Positions 7,930 to 20,600 of a stretch of DNA of 49,240 nt are shown here, piece after piece. Position numbers and translations under genes: made by a program. The notes under the pieces are model-generated. The model saw only the letters and a program-made list of their open reading frames with translations, was not told where the DNA came from and searched no databases. The stretch's first letter is position 1; every line of letters starts with the position of its first letter. The DNA comes from a virus: IMG/VR virus record IMGVR_UViG_3300046002_002531, positions 1 through 49,240 of that record. One strand, written 5' to 3'.

Positions 7930-8604
7930 TTATGCAGTAGTACTTAAATTAGTCAGTGTTTGTATGCGCACCGTGTAATCAATTTGAATCAATCTGTTTA
8001 AGGATTTTTGCACCGGACTAAAAATCACGTGTGTCAATAGTTTACCAAGTCCTTCACCCGACGATGTAAATCCTTTTAGGCCCAGTTCGTCAAAGACAAA
8101 TTGACCGTTCAAGTCTTGACTGTTGTCAAACACAGCTTGACCGCTAGGCTCGCCGTAGTCTAATAAACAACTTACAATAATGTCACTATAGATCTGTCCA
8201 GGAGTGTGTATAATTACCATTTTATTACGCAATGGGTCACCGTTGGCAGCATTTGTGTCATCGATAATCTTAAAATATTGTGGACTATACAAGTCAGCAT
8301 TTTGTACGTTGGTGTTTGTAGGCAAGTATGTAATAACACCAGTGGGGTCAACTGTAGTACCGCCATTACCAAAATGCATTTCAGTAATAAATTGTGTGCC
8401 TTTATTACTTAAACTTTGTGCAATTGCTTCACTCATATTTTCATAATGAATAGCGTTGCGTTTGTTTACGTACACTTCATTAGTCTCAGGATCAAATATC
8501 TTAATATGACCTTGAAGGTGTATACCACCACGCTCATCAGGTTGTTTAGCTGGTGCAGTAGTTGTTTGTGTTTTCATTGTTAAATCTTGCATTTTTTTAT
8601 CCAT
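7930..8604 (-). CDS. Baseplate/virion structural protein in gp8 position
   Basis: A protein of up to 224 residues. After a disordered N-terminus (KTQTTTAPAKQPDERGG) the conserved part begins: HLQGHIKIFDPETNEV, then KRNAIHYENMSEAIAQSL, then EMHFGNGGTTVDPTG. This arrangement recurs in virion proteins of T4-like aquatic phages. It sits between the giant gp7-position gene and the fibres, where T4 carries gp8 to gp11, so a role in joining fibres to the baseplate wedge is likely but inferred. The annotated ATG (8604) lies only five bases from a late-promoter motif (8609-8617). The next in-frame ATG (8592), preceded by GGATAAAAAA, may be the true start. Confidence 0.6.
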   Translation of the reverse strand: MDKKMQDLTMKTQTTTAPAKQPDERGGIHLQGHIKIFDPETNEVYVNKRNAIHYENMSEAIAQSLSNKGTQFITEMHFGNGGTTVDPTGVITYLPTNTNVQNADLYSPQYFKIIDDTNAANGDPLRNKMVIIHTPGQIYSDIIVSCLLDYGEPSGQAVFDNSQDLNGQFVFDELGLKGFTSSGEGLGKLLTHVIFSPVQKSLNRLIQIDYTVRIQTLTNLSTTA

Positions 8605-8608
8605 ATAC

Positions 8609-8617
8609 TTATTTATT
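8609..8617 (-). promoter_or_regulatory. Late promoter motif (AATAAATAA)
   Basis: On the minus strand AATAAATAA lies between the giant gene and the gp8-position gene. If transcription starts about six bases past the motif, as in T4, the message begins near 8603, which favours translation from ATG 8592 rather than 8604. Confidence 0.45.
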
Positions 8618-8653
8618 TCAATCCTACTAACAGTTATTGTATTTACCGTATAC

Positions 8654-11600
8654 TTAAGGTGCGATTAATGTTGCTGTGCTAGCTTTTAAGAATGTCACTT
8701 GCTCAGTTGTTGCTCCATTAAATCCTGTCCCATCTGTTGCTACTCCGCTACCTAAATTATACCATACGTTGGTTGTATGCAATGATATATTAGCTACAAT
8801 AGTTACGTTACCGTTGCTATCAACAAATGGGTTGCCAGCATCGTTTCTACCAACCGGCACAATACTTAATGGATACACATTACCTGTGCTTGTTCCATTT
8901 ATTATTATCGCTGAACTAAGTGATACATTGCTAGTTATTGTAGTTGGATAGATTGCAACATTAGATCCATTAATTGCAATATTACTACCAGCTTTACCAG
9001 TAGTTAATGTTGTAATTCCATAGTAACTTAATGAAATGTTGCTAACATTAGCACCGCTTGTTAATACTGTTAAATTAGCACCAGTCGATGATTGTGTTAT
9101 ATAATCACCAGCAGTTACAGTAACATTTCCACTTAGAGCTACATCATTATTTTGATATGTTAGACTATTTGTATTATTGCGTATAACCAACAACACTCTT
9201 GCAACTGAATCAATACCAGCTACTGTCATCGACGCACCAGATACAGATTGTGTTATTACATCACCAACATTGGCACTTACGTTACCAGTTAATGAAAGAT
9301 AGTACGAACGAGTTGTTGTTACCGTATATGGTGTAATTGTGCTAAGTGAAATATTAGAAACTACATTTGGCACAAGTTGATCAATGCTACCATCAGTTAT
9401 AAGTGTTCCAGCAGTGTAAAGTGCTGGTGTACCTGTACCTTGTGTGCCTCGACGTATTTGCCCAAGTGTATTTGTTAATAGATTACGTGTGTAATAAGTT
9501 ATACGTTCACCATTAATAAATATCACGCCAGGGATAGCAATTTGTCCTAATCCTACTGTGTCGATAAATGGTGCAGTTAACTTACTTGCATCTGCCACAA
9601 CAATTGTAGTGTCGGTTATTGCTAAATTAGAAGCAAGTGTTGTTGCATGTGCATCAGCAATACGTAAATAACTTTCTTCACGCATCATATTACTAAACAT
9701 TCTATAGGCAATTACATCAACATTACCGTTAATTTTAGTATAGACCTGCATGTCTAGTGTGTCAAATACAATACCAGGAACCATTTCTTCTGGAGCATGT
9801 GAACTGTATGCATCAACATACGCACCACCGACAACATCGATATCTTCAGCACGTGTACCAAGAGCTAAATCGGTATAGTTACTCTGTATAATTGTGTCAA
9901 CAGCAGCATCATCTAGCATAGGCAAGCCGTCAACATCGTATTGAATATTATCAAACAAGCCGTTATCAAATGGTGTTGCTCCATCAAATTCCGGAGCTTG
10001 ATTAAATTCGATTCCTTGTACTTGTACCCCCGGATAATCAATGCCGCGTAGTAATTGCCCCATATTTCTATAAGATGCAATTAGAACATTGCCCTGAGTT
10101 TGTGTTTGGGGGCGTTCTAATTTTAATGCTGTCAGATTAGTTGCCTGTGGGTAAACGCTAGTAGTTGTGATTGTTGAATTATCAACAATACTAATAACAT
10201 CGGTTAAATTAAACTCATGCTCAGTTAAGTATGCGCCTACACGATATGCATTGGTTATATTTCCAAATATTGCAGGCAGAGTTGTGAGGATCTGTACATT
10301 AGCTGTTACAAATACATTTGCCCAATATGATGTAGCAACATTGCTAGTAACATTATATATGTTTGATACCCTGGTTTGAGTTAAATAATCACCGACGTTG
10401 GCAGAGATATTACCACTTAATAATAATATTCCAGATACTGCTTCAGTGATTATTGTTGCATTAGCAGAATTACTGCTAATAGTCATATTTTTATGCAATC
10501 CAGGAGTGGCTGTTACAAATAATACATTGGAGTTTGTGACAGAGGCCGCGATTGTAATATCTTTATTAATCGTTTCGATTGCAGGCATGGCAGCAGTTGG
10601 TTCGTAGTATCCTACAATACGATCATTTGCATTGGTAAAATTAGCCGAACTGTATCGTGTATAATCCTCAGTGTGTACAAACGTAGATCCCGATGTTATG
10701 TTTGCATTTACTATAAATGCATGACGAACAGCACCGGCCAGTGAACCCACATGAGTTACAATATCACCAGCAGTATAAGCAGTGTTAGCGGCCCATTCCT
10801 GCACAGAACTAGTGTAACTAACTCTATCAAATTTTAATGTTGTATTAACACTTCTAACTTGTTTGTTTTTAAGTATTGCATACGCAGTTGCAGGTATAGT
10901 GCATCCACCATTAATAATCACGGTCGGTGTTATATAATATCCACTGCCAGATGTTAAAAGTTCAATGCTAGTTACTGCGCCTGAGTCAAAATCAATAATT
11001 GCACGGGCAGTTGCGCCTGTGGCTGCAAGTCCACCATCGACAATAGTAACTATCGGTTCTGATGTGTAGCCACTTCCACCGTATTCTACTACGATACTTT
11101 CAACACGATGATTTCTATTTGCATACCATTGATTGTATGTGTCAGTTTGCCATAGAGCCTCGTCTTTGATTACATCTTCACCACTAGGGCTACGGAATAT
11201 TTTAGTATCCGTATCGTAATATGGAGATAGATCGAAGTCAGTTACACTGCCTGCAAATTCATCAGTACTGTCATAGTTAATAGAGTATTCACGTATTTTA
11301 GTTGAATACGGTTTAACCTCAGTAATATAACTTTCATAATACGTTTGATTATCTTTAATATAATTAGGATATTGTAATAGTGAACGCAATTTATGCGATA
11401 CACTAATAAAACTAGTTTTAAATATCCAGTCAACATATTTTTGTTCATTGAATAGATAGTTAATCATTACAAAGAATAATTTATTAAATTCTGTGTCTAA
11501 CTCGCCAACAAAAATATCATCTTTAAGTGCAGTAATTATATAACGAATTTCAGTAGTTGGGGTTTTATTGTTAACAAAATTACCATTTGATGTTTTTAAT

Positions 11601-14600
11601 TGAATAGTTCCGTCTTGTATACCGACTACATCAAATTGATTATTGCCATTGAGAACAAGTAAATTCCATCCGCGATTGACTCCGTTGGCAACTCTGACTA
11701 AAACATCATCGCCGACTGCTACTGGTAATTTTAATGCATCAGTTAATGTGTCAACTACATATTCAAGTTGAGTATCTGTACCATAACCGGGCGCATACCA
11801 ATCAACATAATCCCAATACAAGTCGGTTTTGTAACTTTGTGTTCTAATAGCGGTCCAAGTTTTATCCGCAGACAATTCATATAATACCCATAAATTATCC
11901 TGGGTAGTATCTTGATTTACTAAAACTTTGTATCCTGCGGTTAATAATGCCACATCGAGATAATCTAATTCTATTTCTGTTTCAATTTTTAAATCGTACT
12001 CTCCCAATTTAAAACTAGGCTCTGCTTCAGCTGAACTAATAGTAGTTAGGTCACAGTTTCTTGTAATCGGTTTAGTTATCAAAATACTGTTAGCATATTC
12101 TACTAAGTTAGCATAGGCAGCAATTCTGTCAGCAAATATAGCCTGACGTGGTCTTGTGCCTAAGCCAAATTTATCAGCAACGCTTAGTGTTGGGTCAGGC
12201 ACCTCTGCACCCAGTATATCGATACCAGCCAGACTATCAATTAATTTATTAATAATCTTAGGAGATATTATACTATCTGCATTTCCTTTTTGTACTAGTT
12301 CATATTCACTATGAATAATATTAGTATTCTTAACTGTATTATAGTCAAGGTGCAATATAGTAGTTTGCGCAGACAGATAATCAGCTACATTATATACAAC
12401 AACTGAATTATTCTGTATAACTGCCGCATACGGAATGCCTTGATTTTTTGGATTTTGTATTATATCCTGTATTGATGTTGTGGTCAATTGTCTAGTTTCG
12501 TTAGTTGGATCAACAGTTGTTTTATCTTTGACCCAGTAGAAATATTTAATACTAATAATGTTAGTAACTTGATCAACATAAACAAGTTCAACATAAGCAC
12601 TATCATCGGCATATTTAGGCACGCCATCACCACCGTTGGCAACATAAGCACTAGGTAGATATATACTTTCTACCCACTCTAACACTTCCACAGTTGATCC
12701 AGGGAATAAATTACCCCAATTAATACTGCGATATGTTAATGTATCTTGCTCATAATCTATGTAACTAAGTTGACTTAGATTCCACCACACTTCACCAACT
12801 TGAGTAGTACTCCAGAATATATTATCGTTTAGGCTAACTGCGGTGTTTGTTCCGCGATTGTATATTGCCGGATCATAGCCAGTTTTGTATGATATTTCCT
12901 GATCTGCACGACCGAGGATTTTGCCTTTGGCAGGATCAATGAATTCCAATGATGTTAAAATAGTATTTGTTAAATTACTGTATAGATACATTCTAGTAAC
13001 TGATTCGATGTCTACACGTGGCTCTTGATATCTAATTAAACTCCAACCACGACGACCAGTCGGATTGTTAAACAAGTAGATACTGCCACCATTTTCTATA
13101 GTAGTATCATCAGTTGGTGCACTTACTACAATATGTCCACCGATTACATCAAATGCCGCGCCAAATCCGTCGCCTGAGTTTAAATCTGTTGGATCGAGTT
13201 GTTGACAGAATGCATAACGTCCTGGATTCTCAACATGGTCACGTGGGTCATCATATAATTCATATGTGTAAACACTACCACTTGCTTTAACTTCGTCTAA
13301 TAGTGCTGTAGAATCATCATCGAGTGTTGTGTTAATATTGTGCAGTGTGCTAGTTGAATCTAATAGATATTGTTCTGGATTTACTATTAATTCGTTATAG
13401 GTTAGACTGGTTGGGTCAGTGTCAATAATATATTCAGGTGCGTTAGGATATAATAAGTCTGTATGCGCATCAAATGTAGCATAATGTTTTGTTGTTCCAC
13501 GTTCACTACTAATAACCAGCATGTATGCATTGCGAGCCAAGATAACTTTAGTACCAAAATATTCATTGTTACTACGATATGGGTTAACAATAATCTGCAT
13601 GAACGCAAATATAGCCAAGCCTGCATCTTCATACACTGTACCACTGCCTGATAAGACACGTAAGCGATTTTTAGCTACAGTTTTATCACTGTCTAATCTT
13701 AAGTATCCATTTTCATTAACTGCGGTGATACCTAATAGGTTAGCATCATTAATATCTTCGATTAAACTATCTAAACTTGTACCAGTCACAGTAATTTGGA
13801 AGTTATCTAGTCGAATTGTATTGCCTGGAGTAAACGTTGGATTTTGTGTATAGCCTGTGTTAGTACCGTACAAGGTTCCTCTGTTATGGAATTTCCATAC
13901 TGCACCAGTATTGTAAATTGTACCGGCATTATAATAAGGAGCACCAATATAGAATGCGCAGTTGTTTGAACAGATAGTCAGGGCTGTACCAAATCGTGCA
14001 CCTTCTTGAATAGCATTTAGACTACCATCTAAACTGTCAATGCCAATCAATCTTTCTAATAGAGTAAATTCATTTGTTTCAACATTGACAACTTTACCAA
14101 CACCTAATGGAACATTTAATGTAACTGTATTAGTTCCCGGGGTTGCAGTATATTCGCTGCGAGGCAATTCAATTCCGTCAACAGTTACTTTATACACAGG
14201 TGCAATTGTTTCTACTGTGGTATACACTGTACCAGTTGTACTGGTAAATGCTTCGATAACACGATCGTATGCGTATACTGCGCCGGCTTCATCGAGCAAG
14301 TCGCCACTAGAGCCAATTACACTGTCAGCTGGTGCGCCAACACCAAGTTGTGCACCGTTTAAACTAGCATCAATACAAAAACCAAATTCACTGCCCGCCG
14401 GTCCGTTAATAGTTTTAACTAATGTGTAGTACGGACCTTGTGAAATTGTTAGTGTACCATTAACATTTCCAGATATAAATGTTATAGTTGTGCCAGATAA
14501 TGTGTAATCAATATTTGGAATGTATGTACGTGTTGAGCTAGTCACAACTAGTGCATTTGCATCATTAGTAACTTCGGGTGTAAATGGTACTGTTATTGTA

Positions 14601-17600
14601 GATACAGAACCAGATGTAGTAACATTTCCCGTAGCTTTAGTTACAAAGCGTTGTAAGCCATATACATACACTTTTGGAGTTGCTTCGTACGGAGCGCCAA
14701 CATACAACCAGTGGCCTAACTCATCAAACGCAAAGCCATAGCCAAACTGTCCATCGACAGCACTAACATTGCCTGTAATAACCTGTCCTCTATTCCATAC
14801 AGTTTCGCCTTCAAGTTTATTATAGGTATAGATTAAACCAACATTAGCGGCGCCGCCGGCACCAGAACTTGTTGGTGCGTTAACTGCTAACGTTTCTCTT
14901 CCGGCAACTCCATCATCAATGAACGGATCAACTGCTGTATCAATGTGCGAACCGTAAGTAAATGTATTTGCACCATCAGGTGTTATAGTTGTCGATTCAG
15001 TATAGACATTTGAAGTATTTTTATCAAATACATTTACTGCACCTGTGTTAGTAGAAACAGATAAGTTTGCATACAAAGTGGTACCGACAAAAATAGTTTG
15101 CTCGATGTTGTCAATCATTTTTAATGCTTGACCGTAGCCTATGTTTGCAGAATATTCATTATTAGTTGTTAATGAAGATACTGTAGTGTTTGCTGGAAAT
15201 ATATTATTAGTACTAACTATCTGACTTGTGCTTACATTAGATGCATTACTACTAGTAAGGAAATTTGATATAATGCCCACTGCATTACCTGTAATAGTTG
15301 TGATATTAGTCACAGCATTTCCGCCAATGGTTAATGTACTAGTTGCATTGGCCAGTGCCACATTACTAAATGTAATGTACATATCATTGGTTTTAACTAG
15401 ACGTTGATCCATTTCCCATGGGTGTGTTTTTTCGTATACTTTCCATGTACCGCTTGGTTGCGTACCAAATGGCTGGCCTTGTACAGCATTAGTTTCCGCA
15501 TCTTCATCGATCCAAATCTTTTCACCGACTTTCCATTGATGCGGCGGCGTATATAAACGTGCAGTTTCCATGTAGTTAAAACGTACACTGTCTAGAATAA
15601 ACAACATGCCGTCGCCATCTAAGGTAGTTAGTTGTGAAGTGTCACCTGCGTATCTGACTAATATGTTATCAAGGTCTATTACACTGTCGACTTGATAGAA
15701 GCCGTCGAACTCAGTGGCAAAACTACGAACTAAAAATATGTCGCCAGCAACCAATCCATGAGGATTAGTGGTGGTAAATGTTACATATCCATCTAACGAG
15801 TTAGCCACTGATGTAACTGTATTATCAGTTTCTGTTACTCGATATACATTCCAGTTTTGCGAAAAGTCTTTTGCACACCATATAGTATAGCCAGTACCGA
15901 TTGCAGATAATTGATTGTTCAAATCAGTGAAGTTGGCTAGATCAAATATAGTAGTATCAACATCATCGATATTTACATATCCAGCAGTAGTGATATCGTT
16001 ATTGTAATCACTTTGTGCATCTCTATCTAATGCAATAATTCCGTTATACTGCTCGGTTGATTTATATAATTGTGATTTGTTAAATGTAGTTACACCGTCA
16101 CTGCTGGAATCAGTTACAAATGTAGCAGTTGCAGGATTAACTGAAAATGCTTTTTCATCGAGTGCAATTTCCACGTATGGGTTTGTATCTAATGCACCAT
16201 ATTCGCCCACACGTATTGCCCATTCTTCATAGAAATTTATGGCACTGCTTAAATTATTAAATTCTGCACTGGTCAATTGATTAATTGCATTAGCAGAACC
16301 TTTTTGTTTAATGAATCCTTTGTATAATTCAATTTGTGTCGTATCACTTAAACCAAGATCTGACAGATATTGACGTGTTTTAAATCCAATTAATCCATGG
16401 CTGTAGTTGATTTGATCCGCATCTTTAAAATTTGTATATGAATCATAATATACCTGAGATTTAGCAGCAATGGTGGCAAAGTTTGGCAATAGCCCTTTTT
16501 TAATTTCACTTGCGGCAATTTGTTTCCAATAAGCAAAGGCAAATTCAGCATTAGTTGTTTGAGTAACATTATTCAATGCAACATAATATTGATTTTTATA
16601 TTGTACTAGGTCACCTTTTAAATAATCTTTATTACTGGACCACGCATCTATGTTGCCAGAATTGTAGATGAAGCCTGGCGCACTTAAACTGCCATCCCAG
16701 TCTGCGGTTTTTTGTCCAATCAATTTTAACCTGTATTGTCTATTACCAAGTTCAGGTTTGTAAATGATATCATTAAACACTGTGGTGTTATCAAAAATTA
16801 ACACATGCTCGTATTGTACTAGATTTAATTCAATATAGCCAATAACTGCATCATTGGTCAATGTTAATTTAAATGCAGTTGGGCTACGTAACACATTGTA
16901 ATTTGTAGTTTTAACCAAGGCAAAATTTTGATCTAATACTTTTGAACCATGCTGACTATCAGTAATTGCATCAGTGATTGCACCAACTGTAACTGCATTT
17001 ATTGTGTTAGCCACCGGTGATAATACTAAGATACTGCCCGGTGCCCAACCTTGCTGTGCCCAGAATAAGAATTCTTTAGTTGATAGTTTCCAGTTGCGTG
17101 TTTCGCCTAGTTGTTCATCTGTGTCATTGAAGGTAAAACCCTGCGCCATTAAATATCTTTCGTAGCTAATTAAGAAATCAGCTATTTGTTGTTGGCTATT
17201 AAACTCATACCCATAAGGTACGGTTAATTTTAAGTTTTGATAATCTTTAAACACTGTTACTGAATTAGTTAATACAGTAATTTTGTATGCATTTGAATTT
17301 ATCACACTTGGAATAATAGTAAAGTACGGGTTAGCTAAATTATACCCACGTACACTATAGCCATTTGTGGTCTTTTCAATAATCACACCACTGTAGACTA
17401 GTTTGTCAACAGGCGTCGATTTATACAAATGTACATTATAATTTTCATTTGGTACAATAATACTATCATTTGTACTGGTCGGTGAACTTTGTTCTGCTAA
17501 AATTTGTAGATATTTTTGATCACTAAATCCGGCCAGTTTATATGCAAGATTAATTTGATAATGTGATATCAGCGGAGTAATAACAGTAGCAGGATCTACA

Positions 17601-20600
17601 CCTTGATGTATTAAAAAGTCAGCAATCCAGTTTATATAACCGGCGGTTCTAACCACAGTGCCAGCTGATGTGTCACCATTGAATGTCAGTGATGTTTGTT
17701 TAATGTGATCATTGGTATCAGTTACATATTGCTCCAACATAGTATTTTTTGAATAACGTGACACATCCATTAATAGACTAAAATACTTGGCTGGTTTAGC
17801 CAATGCCAGTGCTTGTTGTACAGCAAACGCAAAGTCACTGCTGTGGCGCCACGCTGTTTCGACCGGTCCCTGTTGTCCTACTGCCCATGCAGTTGCCGCA
17901 TGAGTAGCATTAAATGATGCAGTCATTATTGCTGCCGGACTTAATAAAAATCCGTTTGCATCAACTGGTATAACTTCTGACAATCCAGGGCGTGCAAAGG
18001 TTGTATCTATACCTGCGCGAGTACCTTGTTTAATCAATCCAGCTTCTAGGTCGTCCCATAGTAATTTATTGCCGCCAGTATAAGGTGCAGGACCGTATTC
18101 TTCTACCCACCATGATGGCATGGTAGAGAAACCCAACATCTCCCACGGAGTTAAATGCGGACGTAATGTATCATAGAAATATTGATAGCATGCTCTCCAA
18201 CTACCTGGTAATGCTTCACTATCAATTCGATCCACAAAACGGCTGTAATTCCATGTAAAGGGATCATTGCTGTCAAATGTGTCGTTGACTGTGAAATCAA
18301 TTTTATTATTGCCTATCCATATAAGGAAATTCTTAGACGTTAATTGATTTATTTCATTTATCGAATAATCATTATTTCTAAATTTACCCGGCATTACGTT
18401 ATAAATGTCTTGATAGCTACCGATATCACGCAGCGTGATGTTATTGTATATACGTTTTTCTAACTCTAATAAAAATTCATCTCTATAATCATCAAATGCT
18501 GGTGTTATGCTACCGTCGTGGCCGCGAATAACATTAATGGATGTACGATAGGTATCGTCTAAAAAGATCTCAGGAATAAATTTAGGATATAACCCTAACT
18601 TAGTTGGAGTTTCTGGTACATAAGATCCATTAGTATCTGCATATTCTACAATTTTAACATTGTCATCAACTTCCAAAGTAACAGTGTCGGTAAACGTTAT
18701 TGCTGGACGATCTGTATCAAATGTATAATCTATATCTATTATTAACTGTACATCATTTAAATAAACAAGTACTGCTTTATTACTTAATGCACGGGCATCG
18801 AATGTTGTAGTAATTTCATATGAACGAACCAATGGGTCAAATATTGTATAGCCCACGCCATTGACAATATTTTTTAATGTACCATACGGTATCATGTCAC
18901 TGTAATACCAAGGGAACGTACTGTTTTTAATCTTATTAATTTCGGTTATGATTAAATCAACACTGGCCACAGGATCAGTCGGTTGTATGCCAGACAAAGT
19001 TACACTTAACTCTAAAAATTTATTTTTAAATCTAGCATATTCTTGCTGTGCGTAACGAACGGCGTCAATAAAGTTTGTGCTGTCATTTACTAAAAATAAT
19101 GCTGCATTCGATAAAGGTGCACTGTGTTGTAATATGGTGCCGCCTTGTGATTTAATCTCAATATCTCTAAGATTACTATCACTGAGTACATCACCCACTA
19201 ACTCTGTACTATTTTGACTTAGTTCCACTAGGTGATTTCTGATTTGACCCAATGTCAATGTTGATAAATCAGTATTTTGTGCATTGAGCTCTAGATTTTT
19301 TGGTATCTGGTATTGCCCAAGCGCACTTACTTCATTACTATAGACTAGAATGTCGATCTTATCACCTATAGTAGGTGCAGTGGATAATGTCAATGCTCCA
19401 TTTGTTAAAGTCCATTGAGATGTTTTTAAGAATACATTATTTTTATAAACTTTAACATATGGTATCGTAACTGCATCTGGTACAGTGACATCAATTTTAA
19501 ATGGACTATTAATACCATCGTATACATAGGTAATCAATTGATATTGATTATTTTTTTCAGTAACTGTATTCCAATTATTTTTTGGTAGTGATGTGTATCT
19601 ATCTACTATTTGATGTAGGAACCCTGTGGCAATTCGTTCAGTAAGTTGAGTTTGATTAGCTACATAACTAAACGTATCAGTATCAAAGTAATTGATGAAT
19701 TCAATATTTCCCTGAGTTTGGAATGATGTGTAAGTCAGCGGAAAGGCCAATACTGAATCAGAAATAGTGCCGGTACTTGATCTGTTGTAGCCAAATAATC
19801 GTGTGCCGGTAAACGTACTCAACGGATAAAGCGAAAAACTCTGTTCAGCACTATCGTACATGTCAAATAACGGATCTTGTTGTAGGCTAGTTTTTTGCTG
19901 ACTAGCTATCCAAGTATCACCATTGTACCACCACTGAGTGCCTTTGTAAACACCATCAGTTATAACTACAGAATCGTAAGTTTCAACTGCACCATCGGCA
20001 GCTGGATTTAAATTTATATATTTGGGCCCAGTTAATAATCCTTCACCATCAATTGCAGTTTGCACTAAATTAAGTACAAAAATTTTATTACGAACCAACG
20101 GATCAACATCGTTGGCAAATATAACTCGCATGCCATCAAATAATGTGACTCCAAACGCTACAGAAAATACCTGTCCATTCAAATTATTAAATGCATCTTG
20201 TGTTGTAGTATCTAATATATCAACTGGTGCTTTTCCAATCCTGCCGTAATTGAACAATTGCAGGTCTGATTCAAACTGTACAATTGGACGACGTGCGCGA
20301 AGGTCTTGGTCAAATATATATTGTTCATTGTTATAGGTAGCAGTGGCAGTGATTATATCTCGATGGAACCATCGATTATTTCTCGACCATGCATTTAAAT
20401 CTACACTAGCTCTGTTAATGGTAATATATTCTGGATACACAGTGTCTCGACGTGTATTGATTACTGATGTTCCGCTGGCAATGCCTGTTCCAGTTATAGC
20501 CGATCCATTTACTATTGAAGATACATCGCTCAATGTAACAATGTACAAAGATCCAACTGTAACTTCATAATATACTTCAACTTCAATAGTGCCAATGTTA

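Noticed and set aside
14040-14429. 129-codon plus-strand frame inside the giant gene
   Set aside because: Codon pattern and composition mirror the real minus-strand gene; no ribosome-binding site or conserved motif.
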